Source of the DNA: Citrobacter amalonaticus Y19 | Lineage (GTDB): Bacteria; Pseudomonadota; Gammaproteobacteria; Enterobacterales; Enterobacteriaceae | Length of the DNA stretch: 64,000 nt | Assembly (NCBI RefSeq): GCF_000981805.1 | Contig: NZ_CP011132.1 | Location: 2,542,001 to 2,606,000, forward strand | Direction: 5' to 3' | Shown: piece by piece, positions 56,179 to 64,000 of the stretch | Layout: every line of letters begins with the position of its first letter | Position numbering within the stretch: position 1 is the first letter of the stretch | Translations under genes and position numbers: made by a program | The notes under the pieces: model-generated | Databases searched by the model: none | What the model was told of the DNA's origin: nothing | Seen by the model: the letters and a program-made list of their open reading frames with translations, nothing else

Positions 56179-58464
56179 ATGAATCAGAGTCTGCTGGTGA
56201 CAAAGCGTGATGGTAGTACAGAGCGCATCAATCTCGACAAAATCCATCGGGTTCTGGATTGGGCGGCAGAAGGACTGAATAACGTATCGATTTCTCAGGT
56301 CGAACTGCGCTCCCACATCCAGTTTTATGACGGTATCAAGACCTCCGATATTCATGAAACCATCATTAAAGCGGCAGCGGATCTAATCTCTCGCGAAGCG
56401 CCGGATTATCAGTACCTGGCGGCGCGCCTGGCGATTTTCCATCTGCGTAAAAAAGCCTACGGCGAGTTCGAACCGCCGAAACTGTTTGACCATGTGGTGA
56501 AAATGGTTGAAATGGGCAAATACGACAATCATCTGCTGGAAGACTACACGGAAGAAGAGTTCAAGCAGATGGACTCGTTCATCGTACACGACCGTGATAT
56601 GACCTTCTCCTACGCCGCCGTTAAGCAGCTGGAAGGGAAATATCTGGTACAGAACCGTGTCACCGGTGAGATCTACGAAAGCGCCCAGTTCCTCTATATT
56701 CTGGTGGCGGCTTGCCTGTTCTCTAACTACCCGCGTGAAACCCGTCTGGAATACGTAAAACGTTTTTATGACGCGGTGTCGACGTTCAAAATTTCTCTGC
56801 CGACGCCGATTATGTCCGGCGTTCGTACCCCGACGCGCCAGTTCAGCTCCTGTGTGCTGATCGAGTGCGGCGACAGCCTGGACTCGATCAACGCCACCTC
56901 CAGCGCGATTGTAAAATATGTCTCCCAACGCGCCGGTATCGGCATCAACGCCGGTCGTATCCGTGCGCTGGGTAGCCCGATCCGTGGCGGCGAAGCGTTC
57001 CACACCGGCTGTATCCCGTTCTACAAACACTTCCAGACCGCCGTGAAATCCTGCTCTCAGGGCGGCGTACGCGGCGGTGCTGCCACGCTGTTCTACCCGA
57101 TGTGGCATCTGGAAGTGGAAAGCCTGCTGGTGCTGAAAAACAACCGTGGCGTCGAAGGCAACCGCGTTCGTCACATGGATTACGGCGTACAAATCAACAA
57201 GCTGATGTACACCCGACTGCTGAAAGGCGGTGACATTACACTCTTCAGCCCGTCCGATGTTCCGGGGCTGTATGACGCTTTCTTCGCCGATCAGGATGAA
57301 TTCGAACGCCTGTACGTGAAATACGAGCAAGACGACAGCATCCGCAAACAGCGTGTCAAAGCCGTTGAACTGTTCTCGCTGATGATGCAGGAACGCGCCT
57401 CTACGGGTCGTATCTACATTCAGAACGTTGACCACTGCAACACCCACAGCCCGTTCGATCCGCAGGTCGCGCCGGTACGCCAGTCCAACCTGTGCCTGGA
57501 AATCGCCCTGCCCACCAAACCGCTGATGGATGTGAACGACGAAAACGGTGAAATAGCCCTGTGTACGCTCTCCGCATTCAACCTCGGGGCGATCAACAGC
57601 CTCGAGGAACTGGAAGAGCTGGCGGTGCTGGCCGTTCGCGCCCTCGATGCGCTGTTAGATTATCAGGACTACCCGATCCCGGCGGCCAAACGCGGGGCGA
57701 TGGGTCGTCGTACGCTGGGTATTGGCGTGATTAACTTTGCTTACTGGCTGGCGAAAAACGGTAAGCGTTACTCCGACGGCAGCGCCAACAACCTGACGCA
57801 CAAGACGTTTGAAGCCATTCAGTACTATTTACTGAAGGCCTCTAACGAACTGGCTATCGAACAAGGCGCCTGCCCGTGGTTTAACGAAACCACCTACGCG
57901 CAGGGCATTCTGCCGATCGACACCTACAAGAAAGATCTGGATGCCATCACCAACGAACCGCTGCATCATGACTGGGAAGCGCTTCGTGAGTCCATCAAGA
58001 CCTTTGGTCTGCGTAACTCAACGCTCTCTGCCCTGATGCCGTCCGAGACCTCTTCGCAGATCTCGAACGCCACTAACGGTATTGAACCGCCGCGCGGCTA
58101 CGTCAGCATTAAAGCGTCGAAAGACGGTATTCTGCGTCAGGTCGTGCCAGACTACGAGCACCTGGGCAACGCCTATGAACTGCTGTGGGAAATGCCGGGT
58201 AACGACGGCTATCTGCAACTGGTTGGTATCATGCAGAAATTTATCGATCAGTCGATTTCGGCCAACACCAACTACGATCCGTCACGCTTCCCGTCAGGAA
58301 AAGTGCCGATGCAGCAGTTGCTGAAAGACCTGCTCACCGCCTATAAGTTCGGGGTCAAAACGCTGTATTATCAGAACACCCGCGACGGCGCGGAAGATGC
58401 CCAGGACGATCTGGTGCCCTCCATTCAGGATGATGGCTGCGAAAGCGGCGCATGTAAGATCTGA
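56179..58464 (+). CDS. nrdA: Class Ia ribonucleotide reductase alpha subunit NrdA
   Basis: A 761-residue protein that reduces ribonucleoside diphosphates. An ATP cone fills the first 90 residues (LLVTKRDGSTERINLDKIHRV region) and binds ATP or dATP for overall control. The active-site cysteines are in FSSCVLIECGD (near 225), NLCLEIALP (near 439) and IALCTLSAFNLG (near 462), and the redox tail is CESGACKI. The ATG is 19 bases after the control region. nrdB follows after REP units. Confidence 0.98.
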   Translation: MNQSLLVTKRDGSTERINLDKIHRVLDWAAEGLNNVSISQVELRSHIQFYDGIKTSDIHETIIKAAADLISREAPDYQYLAARLAIFHLRKKAYGEFEPPKLFDHVVKMVEMGKYDNHLLEDYTEEEFKQMDSFIVHDRDMTFSYAAVKQLEGKYLVQNRVTGEIYESAQFLYILVAACLFSNYPRETRLEYVKRFYDAVSTFKISLPTPIMSGVRTPTRQFSSCVLIECGDSLDSINATSSAIVKYVSQRAGIGINAGRIRALGSPIRGGEAFHTGCIPFYKHFQTAVKSCSQGGVRGGAATLFYPMWHLEVESLLVLKNNRGVEGNRVRHMDYGVQINKLMYTRLLKGGDITLFSPSDVPGLYDAFFADQDEFERLYVKYEQDDSIRKQRVKAVELFSLMMQERASTGRIYIQNVDHCNTHSPFDPQVAPVRQSNLCLEIALPTKPLMDVNDENGEIALCTLSAFNLGAINSLEELEELAVLAVRALDALLDYQDYPIPAAKRGAMGRRTLGIGVINFAYWLAKNGKRYSDGSANNLTHKTFEAIQYYLLKASNELAIEQGACPWFNETTYAQGILPIDTYKKDLDAITNEPLHHDWEALRESIKTFGLRNSTLSALMPSETSSQISNATNGIEPPRGYVSIKASKDGILRQVVPDYEHLGNAYELLWEMPGNDGYLQLVGIMQKFIDQSISANTNYDPSRFPSGKVPMQQLLKDLLTAYKFGVKTLYYQNTRDGAEDAQDDLVPSIQDDGCESGACKI

Positions 58465-58471
58465 TATTGTA

Positions 58472-58554
58472 ATGCCGGATGGCGGCGTAAACGCCTTATC
58501 CGGCCTACAAATGCATCGTGTTGTAGGCCGGATAAGCATTGCGCCATCCGGCAG
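58472..58554. repeat. REP pair between nrdA and nrdB
   Basis: ATGCCGGATGGCGGCGTAAA...CCTAC and inverted GTAGGCCGGATAAGC...GCGCCATCCGGCAG, with a 15-base spacer. It lies within the nrdAB transcript, where REP hairpins can protect upstream mRNA and so favour NrdA over NrdB. Confidence 0.92.
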
Positions 58555-58577
58555 TAAACTCCAAACAGGACACATTC

Positions 58578-59708
58578 ATGGCATACACCACTTTTTCACA
58601 GACGAAAAATGACCAGCTTCTGGAACCGATGTTTTTTGGTCAGCCGGTTAACGTGGCCCGCTACGATCAGCAAAAATATGACATCTTCGAAAAGCTGATC
58701 GAAAAACAACTCTCGTTCTTCTGGCGCCCTGAAGAGGTTGACGTTTCCCGCGACCGCATCGACTACCAGGCACTGCCGGAGCATGAAAAACACATTTTTA
58801 TCAGCAACCTGAAGTACCAGACGCTGCTGGACTCTATCCAGGGACGTAGCCCAAACGTGGCGCTGTTGCCGCTGATCTCCATTCCGGAACTGGAAACCTG
58901 GGTCGAAACCTGGGCCTTCTCCGAGACCATTCACTCGCGCTCTTACACCCATATTATCCGCAATATCGTTAACGATCCGGCCATCGTGTTTGATGACATC
59001 GTCACCAACGAGCAGATCCAGAAACGCGCGGAAGGGATTTCCAGCTATTACGATGAGCTGATCGAGATGACCAGCTACTGGCATCTGCTGGGCGAAGGGA
59101 CGCACACCGTGAACGGCAAAACCGTCACCGTGAACCTGCGCGTGCTGAAGAAAAAACTGTATCTGTGCCTGATGAGCGTCAACGCGCTGGAAGCGATTCG
59201 CTTCTACGTCAGCTTCGCCTGCTCATTCGCTTTCGCTGAACGCGAACTGATGGAAGGCAACGCCAAAATCATTCGCCTGATTGCCCGTGACGAAGCGCTG
59301 CACCTGACCGGCACTCAGCACATGCTGAACCTGCTGCGCAGCGGCGTTGACGATCCGGAAATGGCGGAAATTGCTGAAGAGTGTAAGCAGGAGTGCTATG
59401 ACCTGTTTGTACAGGCGGCCTTACAGGAAAAAGAGTGGGCAGACTACCTGTTCCGCGACGGTTCGATGATCGGCCTGAACAAAGACATTCTTTGCCAGTA
59501 TGTCGAATACATCACCAACATTCGTATGCAAGCGGTCGGTCTGGATCTGCCGTTCCAGACCCGTTCAAACCCGATTCCGTGGATCAACACCTGGCTGGTG
59601 TCCGATAACGTTCAGGTGGCCCCGCAGGAAGTGGAAGTAAGCTCTTATCTGGTCGGGCAGATCGACTCCGAAGTCGATACTGACGATCTGAGCAATTTCC
59701 AGCTCTGA
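58578..59708 (+). CDS. nrdB: Class Ia ribonucleotide reductase beta subunit NrdB
   Basis: A 376-residue radical-generating subunit with a di-iron site and a tyrosyl radical. Ligands appear in [12 protein letters not shown] (Glu115, His118 and the radical Tyr122) and in [12 protein letters not shown] (near 204-214). The C-terminal peptide [10 protein letters not shown] docks on NrdA. I chose the ATG at 58578, with AGGACAC upstream, because it gives the E. coli start [12 protein letters not shown]; an ATG 39 bp upstream lies in the REP. Confidence 0.97.
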   Translation: MAYTTFSQTKNDQLLEPMFFGQPVNVARYDQQKYDIFEKLIEKQLSFFWRPEEVDVSRDRIDYQALPEHEKHIFISNLKYQTLLDSIQGRSPNVALLPLISIPELETWVETWAFSETIHSRSYTHIIRNIVNDPAIVFDDIVTNEQIQKRAEGISSYYDELIEMTSYWHLLGEGTHTVNGKTVTVNLRVLKKKLYLCLMSVNALEAIRFYVSFACSFAFAERELMEGNAKIIRLIARDEALHLTGTQHMLNLLRSGVDDPEMAEIAEECKQECYDLFVQAALQEKEWADYLFRDGSMIGLNKDILCQYVEYITNIRMQAVGLDLPFQTRSNPIPWINTWLVSDNVQVAPQEVEVSSYLVGQIDSEVDTDDLSNFQL

Positions 59709-59962
59709 TGGGACGCGTCACACTGCGCATCACTGGCACACAGTTGCTGTGCCAGGATGAACATCCTTCCCTGCTCGCCGCGCTTGAGTCGCACAACGTT
59801 GACGTGGAATACCAGTGTCGCGAAGGCTATTGCGGCTCATGCCGCACCCGGCTGATTGCCGGTCAGGTCGACTGGATCGCCGAGCCTTTAGCGTTCATTC
59901 AGCCAGGCGAAATTTTGCCCTGCTGTTGCAGGGCAAAAGGCGACATCGAAATTGAGATGTAA
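59708..59962 (+). CDS. yfaE: 2Fe-2S ferredoxin-like protein YfaE
   Basis: An 84-residue plant-type ferredoxin. The cluster cysteines are in CREGYCGSCRTRL (near 38-46) and a C-terminal Cys-rich stretch (ILPCCCRAKG). In E. coli YfaE keeps the NrdB di-iron-tyrosyl cofactor active by supplying electrons. The start overlaps the nrdB stop by one base (TGATG), so the three genes form one operon. Confidence 0.95.
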   Translation: MGRVTLRITGTQLLCQDEHPSLLAALESHNVDVEYQCREGYCGSCRTRLIAGQVDWIAEPLAFIQPGEILPCCCRAKGDIEIEM

Positions 59963-59972
59963 CGCGCGTTAC
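59959..59972. repeat. 14-bp palindrome holding both convergent stop codons
   Basis: GTAACGCGCGTTAC is a perfect palindrome. It contains the TAA stop of yfaE (59960-59962) and, on the other strand, the TAA stop of inaA (59971-59969). It is too short to be a clear terminator. Confidence 0.6.
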
Positions 59973-60607
59973 AGCGCGTAATAATAGGCTTTCACCTGTT
60001 CCCAGTCCGCTCTCGGGATGGGACTCAGGTACTTCTCAAGCTGGGAGAAGTCATGCTGTGCCGCTTTATGGCGACGCAAACGACGGCGGCTTTTTTCCAG
60101 ATCTAAGAACCCGGCTTCTACCGTCCCTTCCGTTTTCACATAGATATGACGTACGTAGCAGCAGCCGTGCTGACGATTCACGCTATGCATCTTTTTAAAA
60201 GCCAGCGCGACCGCTTTCAGCATCGCGTCGCGCACCTCATCAGGATAGGGCGTCAGTGCATGCTGTTTATACCACTCCTCGATGCTCACAAAGCCTTTCA
60301 TATCTTCGGTGATCAGTAGCGCACGCCACTCACCGTCAATTTTTGTCGCTTTGCCATAGACAATTTTCGGCACGATAACGCCCGCGCGGGCCAGTTCGTT
60401 GATCACCTCGATTTCGCGCACAATCGTCGGACGCCCGAAGGGATAGCGTACCGAGTGAAACAGGTGTTGAGTCATCCGTTTCACATACAGTCTCTTTCCG
60501 TCACGTTCGATGCATTGCACACCGCTCATCCCTTTGCGTCGATAATTCGGTTCTTCAACCCAATCGCCTTCCGTTGCCCACCAGTGATTAAACTCTTCCT
60601 GCACCAT
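59969..60607 (-). CDS. inaA: InaA family lipopolysaccharide-kinase-like protein
   Basis: A 212-residue protein close to E. coli InaA (acid- and weak-acid-inducible, in the Mar/Sox/Rob regulon there). It has a protein-kinase-like fold of the LPS core kinase group: KRLYVKRM near residue 34 resembles the ATP-binding Lys, HGCCYVRHIYVK near 144 takes the catalytic-loop place, and FLDLEKSRRR near 163 that of the metal loop. Its real substrate is unknown. GAGG precedes the ATG at 60607. I found no convincing marbox upstream. Confidence 0.9.
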   Translation of the reverse strand: MVQEEFNHWWATEGDWVEEPNYRRKGMSGVQCIERDGKRLYVKRMTQHLFHSVRYPFGRPTIVREIEVINELARAGVIVPKIVYGKATKIDGEWRALLITEDMKGFVSIEEWYKQHALTPYPDEVRDAMLKAVALAFKKMHSVNRQHGCCYVRHIYVKTEGTVEAGFLDLEKSRRRLRRHKAAQHDFSQLEKYLSPIPRADWEQVKAYYYAL

Positions 60608-60753
60608 TTCGGCCTCATCCGTTACAATAACGACATAAACTATTCAGACTATTAATATAAATCGTCTACTTAAGGATTTCTTAAGATATTTATGTTCGGG
60701 TCCGGATTTCTTGATCTGGTGCGCGCTTTTTACGTCTTATCGTGAAAATGAGA

Positions 60754-60802
60754 CAAAAAAAACTGCACCTTACTCAGCGGTCGCCCGATTTTGGGGTGCA
60801 GT
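60754..60802 (-). terminator. Terminator after glpQ
   Basis: On the minus strand ACTGCACC pairs with GGTGCAGT around a 25-base loop and is followed by T7. It begins 18 bp after the glpQ stop. Confidence 0.8.
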
Positions 60803-60819
60803 GGAGAGATAACGCGATT

Positions 60820-61896
60820 TTACTCTTTACGTAAGAACATCACCGCTTTGTCGGGGAAGTCGGTGAACAGCCCGTCCACACCCGCCTGGTTGTACAGGAT
60901 GTCATACAGTTGATTCACATCCGTCGTGTAGTCCGGCAACTGATCGGCGCGCACCGTATAAGGATGAACCGTCATCTTATTCTGATGGGCGTCCTGCACC
61001 ATGCCCGTCAGAATGATATTGCCTTTCTTCGACGTCTCATCAATCAGCATGTGGTAGTCCGGCCCAATGCCGTCCGCATACTCCGCCACCTGCTTCATCG
61101 CCCCGGGTTTAAACATCCAGTCGTAGTTGTAATTAACCCAACTGCCGTCCGGCTGCTTCTCCTGGGTTTCATTCCAGTCGCTGTACGCGATCAGCTGTAC
61201 CAGGTTCAGGTCCATCCCCATTTTGGGTTCCAGCTCATTTCTGATGCGCTTGAGTTCCGCCACATCAAAACTTTGCAAATAGACCTTGTCCTGCTTGTCG
61301 CTGTAACCGTACTTTTTCAGCACTTCCAGCGTTTTAGCCGCGATGTCCTTCCCTTCCTGATGATGGAACCACGGCGCTTTGATCTCCGGATAGATACCAA
61401 TGTTCTTGCCGGTGGAATGGTTCAACCCCTGAATAAACTCGATCTCTTCGGCAAAGGTATGTACGCGGAAATCTGATTTACCCATCGGGAAGCGGCCAGG
61501 ATAGGTCTGTACCTTCTTGCCGTTTTCCAGATCAAACCCTTCGGTAAACTTCAGGGATTTGATTTCGTCCAGGGTAAAGTCGATGGCGTAGTAGCGACCG
61601 TCTTTGCGCGCCCGATCGGGGAAACGCTCAGCGACATCAGTCACGCGATCCAGGTAATGGTCATGCAGAACGACCAGTTGGTCGTCTTTGGTCATCACCA
61701 GATCCTGCTCCAGATAATCTGCCCCCTGCGCATAGGCCATCGCTTTCGCAGGCAGCGTATGTTCCGGCAGATATCCACTCGCGCCACGGTGGGCAATCAC
61801 CACTTTATCCGTGGTGCTGGCCGCCAGCGCATGACTTCCCATTACCGCGCCCGCCATTATCAGCGTCAGACTCAGTTTTTTCAGTGCGGTCTTCAT
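60820..61896 (-). CDS. glpQ: Periplasmic glycerophosphodiester phosphodiesterase GlpQ
   Basis: A 358-residue precursor with signal peptide MKTALKKLSLTLIMAGAVMG then SHALA before the mature ASTTDKVVIAHRGASG. The enzyme splits glycerophosphodiesters into an alcohol and glycerol 3-phosphate, which GlpT imports. HRGASGYLPEHTLPAKAMA (near residue 36) and EQDLVMTKDDQLVVLHDHYLDR (near 58) carry the catalytic His, Glu and Asp. glpT ends 4 bp upstream, forming the glpTQ operon. Confidence 0.97.
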   Translation of the reverse strand: MKTALKKLSLTLIMAGAVMGSHALAASTTDKVVIAHRGASGYLPEHTLPAKAMAYAQGADYLEQDLVMTKDDQLVVLHDHYLDRVTDVAERFPDRARKDGRYYAIDFTLDEIKSLKFTEGFDLENGKKVQTYPGRFPMGKSDFRVHTFAEEIEFIQGLNHSTGKNIGIYPEIKAPWFHHQEGKDIAAKTLEVLKKYGYSDKQDKVYLQSFDVAELKRIRNELEPKMGMDLNLVQLIAYSDWNETQEKQPDGSWVNYNYDWMFKPGAMKQVAEYADGIGPDYHMLIDETSKKGNIILTGMVQDAHQNKMTVHPYTVRADQLPDYTTDVNQLYDILYNQAGVDGLFTDFPDKAVMFLRKE

Positions 61897-61900
61897 TCAC

Positions 61901-63259
61901 TTAGCCCCCGTTGCGTTTCAGTTGCATCTCAGCGTGGTGGCGTTTCTCGCCGATCATCACCACAATCAGCAGGACAACGGCCAGAATGCTGCCGCCAATC
62001 ATCACCATGAAGCCGCCGTCCCAGCCGAAGAAGTCCACGGTGTAGCCGACGATGGCGCTGGCTGCCACGGAACCGCCGAGGTAACCAAACAGGCCGGTAA
62101 AGCCGGCTGCCGTCCCTGCGGCTTTTTTCGGCGCCAGTTCCAGCGCGTGCAGACCAATCAACATGACCGGACCGTAAATCAGGAAGCCGATCACAATCAT
62201 ACAAATCATATCGACGGTCGGGTTACCAGCCGGGTTCATCCAGTAAACGATAGTGGCAATAGTCACCAGCGTCATAAAGAACACGCCGGTCGCCCCACGG
62301 TTGCCACGGAACACTTTGTCCGACATCCAGCCGCACAGCAGCGTCCCTGGGATCCCTGCGTATTCATAGAAGAAGTAGGCCCAGGAGGATTTATCCAGCG
62401 CAAAGTGCTTCACTTCTTTCAGATAGGTCGGAGACCAGTCGAGAATGCCATAGCGCAGCAGATAAACGAACACGTTCGCGATAGCGATGTACCACAGCAA
62501 TTTGTTCGGCAGGATGTACTGCATGAAGATCTGCTTCGCCGTCAGTTCTTCTTCCGCTTTTTCGTTGTAATCATCCGGGTAGTCGTTTTTGTACTCTTCG
62601 ATTGGCGGCAGGCCGCAGGATTGCGGGGTATCACGCATCAGCGCGAAAGCGAAAATCGCCACCAGAATGGCGCCGAACGCTGGCATATACAGCGCCGCTT
62701 TCCAGTCGTTAAACCAGGCCATCCCGAGCAGGAACAGTAGCGGAGGGATCCCGCCACCGACGTTATGCGCACAGTTCCAGACGGAGACGATCCCGCCACG
62801 CTCTTTCTGCGACCACCAGTGCACCATGGTACGTCCGCACGGCGGCCACCCCATTCCCTGGAACCATCCGCAGAGGAACAGCAGCACAAACATCACGGCG
62901 ATGCTCGATGTCGCCCACGGCACAAAGCCCATGAACAGCATCACCGCCGCCGCCAGAATCAGACCGGCTGGCAGGAAAACGCGCGGATTCGAGCGATCCG
63001 AAACCGACCCCATGATGAATTTCGAAAACCCGTAGGCAATAGAGATCCCCGAAAGGGCAAAACCTAAATCTCCCCGCGAAAAGCCCTGCTCCACCAGGTA
63101 AGGCATCGCGAGGGCAAAGTTCTTGCGTACCAGATAGTACGCGGCATAGCCAAAAAATATCCCCAGGAATATCTGCCAGCGAAGACGTCGGTAAGTCGGA
63201 TCGATCTCCGCATCAGGCAAGCGAGCTTTGTGCGCCGCTGGTTTAAAAATACTCAACAT
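61901..63259 (-). CDS. glpT: Glycerol 3-phosphate:phosphate antiporter GlpT
   Basis: A 452-residue major facilitator with 12 membrane helices. It swaps glycerol 3-phosphate for inorganic phosphate and also admits fosfomycin. The substrate-binding Arg residues lie in [23 protein letters not shown] (near 45) and [17 protein letters not shown] (near 269). The OPA family signature [15 protein letters not shown] is near 138. Divergent glpA shares its control region. The length is the same as in E. coli. Confidence 0.97.
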   Translation of the reverse strand: MLSIFKPAAHKARLPDAEIDPTYRRLRWQIFLGIFFGYAAYYLVRKNFALAMPYLVEQGFSRGDLGFALSGISIAYGFSKFIMGSVSDRSNPRVFLPAGLILAAAVMLFMGFVPWATSSIAVMFVLLFLCGWFQGMGWPPCGRTMVHWWSQKERGGIVSVWNCAHNVGGGIPPLLFLLGMAWFNDWKAALYMPAFGAILVAIFAFALMRDTPQSCGLPPIEEYKNDYPDDYNEKAEEELTAKQIFMQYILPNKLLWYIAIANVFVYLLRYGILDWSPTYLKEVKHFALDKSSWAYFFYEYAGIPGTLLCGWMSDKVFRGNRGATGVFFMTLVTIATIVYWMNPAGNPTVDMICMIVIGFLIYGPVMLIGLHALELAPKKAAGTAAGFTGLFGYLGGSVAASAIVGYTVDFFGWDGGFMVMIGGSILAVVLLIVVMIGEKRHHAEMQLKRNGG

Positions 63260-63369
63260 AATGTAGCCTCCGTGGCCCGTCTTTTAGTCATGGTAAACAT
63301 CGCAGGTGGTTCGAACGACCCCCGCCGATTCCCGCGTGGCGGCGATGTTAGGTAAAGATACATGTCGTT

Positions 63370-63389
63370 AATGTGAATTACAGCACATA
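63370..63389. promoter_or_regulatory. CRP site in the glpT-glpA control region
   Basis: TGTGA-ATTACA-GCACA (63372-63387) fits the CRP consensus at nine of ten positions. It lies 110 bp before glpT and 140 bp before glpA. E. coli has CRP sites in the same intergenic region. Confidence 0.7.
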
Positions 63390-63408
63390 TTGTTACAGAT
63401 TTATGACA

Positions 63409-63464
63409 AATGTTCAGAAAGGCGCACGAAATCACGTTTCATTTTCGAATCATGAGCGAATATG
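63409..63464. promoter_or_regulatory. GlpR operators between glpT and glpA
   Basis: CATTTTCGAA (63440-63449) fits the GlpR half site WATKYTCGWW at nine of ten positions, and GAGCGAATATG (63454-63464) is its inverted partner. A weaker copy, AATGTTCAGA, is at 63409-63418. GlpR would hold both divergent operons off without glycerol 3-phosphate. Confidence 0.65.
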
Positions 63465-63531
63465 CGCGAAATCAAACAAACCATGTTTTTTATGTGGCTA
63501 AATGATAAAAAACGAACTGTGAGGGAAAACA

Positions 63532-64000
63532 ATGAAAACTCGCGACTCGCAAACAAGTGACGTGATTATCATTGGGGGAGGTGCCACTGGCGCAGGGATT
63601 GCCCGTGACTGCGCGCTACGCGGTCTGCGTGTCATCTTAGTCGAACGTCACGACATTGCGACCGGTGCGACCGGCCGTAACCATGGACTGCTGCACAGCG
63701 GTGCGCGCTATGCCGTGACCGACGCGGAATCTGCCCGTGAATGCATCAGCGAAAACCAAATTCTCAAACGTATCGCCCGCCACTGCGTTGAGCCAACGGA
63801 CGGTCTGTTTATTACCCTGCCTGAGGATGAACTTTCCTTTCAGGCCACCTTTATTCGCGCCTGCGAAGAGGCGGGTATTCGTGCTGAAGCAATCGATCCG
63901 CAACAGGCGCGGATCATTGAGCCGTCGGTGAATCCGCAACTAATTGGCGCGGTTAAAGTGCCGGACGGTACCGTTGACCCGTTCCGGCTGACCGCGGCCA
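63532..64000 (+). CDS. glpA: Anaerobic glycerol-3-phosphate dehydrogenase subunit A (5' part)
   Basis: The first 156 codons of GlpA; the gene continues beyond the window. GlpA with GlpB and GlpC oxidises glycerol 3-phosphate to dihydroxyacetone phosphate with fumarate or nitrate as final acceptor. The FAD-binding motif IIGGGATGAGIARDCALRG starts near residue 13, and RNHGLLHSGARYAV follows near 50. The ATG at 63532 has a GAGGGA site. Divergence from glpTQ is the normal arrangement. Confidence 0.96.
   Translation, partial: MKTRDSQTSDVIIIGGGATGAGIARDCALRGLRVILVERHDIATGATGRNHGLLHSGARYAVTDAESARECISENQILKRIARHCVEPTDGLFITLPEDELSFQATFIRACEEAGIRAEAIDPQQARIIEPSVNPQLIGAVKVPDGTVDPFRLTAA

Noticed and set aside
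56383..57447. A 354-codon open frame antisense to nrdA
   Set aside because: It is fully inside nrdA on the opposite strand and has no known motif; a coding shadow of a highly expressed gene.
60608..60753. A marbox upstream of inaA
   Set aside because: GCGCACCAGATCAAGAAAT on the minus strand has part of the pattern, but the second half does not fit the consensus, so I do not report it as a site.
1..64000. CRISPR array, insertion sequence or rRNA operon
   Set aside because: I found no regularly spaced repeats, no transposase and no rRNA sequence; the only repeats are dispersed REP/BIME units.

Overview
The window is chromosomal DNA of an enteric gammaproteobacterium (Enterobacteriaceae). Gene order from radD to glpA follows the E. 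coli/Salmonella chromosome almost gene for gene, most proteins are close to their E. coli counterparts as I remember them, and enteric REP/BIME repeats lie between genes. Three insertions relative to E. coli K-12 (a gtr cassette, a SulP-mgtE pair and a polyol-type PTS locus) make Citrobacter or a close relative my best guess. The species cannot be fixed from this sequence alone.

Layout. 1-5.7 kb: radD, rplY, yejK, yejL, yejM and tRNA-Pro(GGG). 5.8-8.7 kb: a three-gene gtrA-gtrB-gtrC-type O-antigen glucosylation cassette next to the tRNA, with no phage genes. 8.8-22 kb: narP, convergent with the 15-gene napFDAGHBC-ccmABCDEFGH operon for periplasmic nitrate reductase and c-type cytochrome maturation. 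22-31 kb: eco, mqo, a STAS-less SulP transporter convergent with mgtE, then yojI, alkB and ada. 31-40.4 kb: apbE, ompC with the divergent sRNA micF, and the Rcs phosphorelay genes rcsD, rcsB and rcsC. 40.6-47.8 kb: the acetoacetate two-component system atoSC and its sigma-54 target operon atoDAEB. 48-51.9 kb: an accessory locus with an RpiR-type regulator convergent with an operon for a glucitol-family PTS (IIC, IIA, IIB) and a Gfo/Idh/MocA dehydrogenase. 52-64 kb: gyrA, ubiG, nrdA-nrdB-yfaE, inaA, glpQ-glpT and the start of glpA, which runs off the window.

How parts work together. NarP probably activates the nap-ccm operon through a palindromic heptamer site upstream of napF. The ccm products mature the haem proteins NapB and NapC made by the same operon. 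AtoS-AtoC senses acetoacetate and drives atoDAEB through a 39-bp palindrome and a -24/-12 promoter. RcsC, RcsD and RcsB form one phosphorelay. MicF and OmpC are made divergently from an OmpR-controlled region. NrdA, NrdB and YfaE make and maintain class Ia ribonucleotide reductase.

The part least explained by known systems is the PTS locus between atoB and gyrA. Its IIA subunit lacks a histidine at the position that is phosphorylated in E. coli SrlB, its substrate is unknown, and it carries its own candidate operator and CRP site. Other points of interest are a four-unit REP array that splits ccmB from ccmC in an operon whose other ccm junctions all overlap by 4 bp, and an AtoC without the His73 reported as a second phosphorylation site in E. 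coli. I saw no insertion sequence, CRISPR array or intact prophage.
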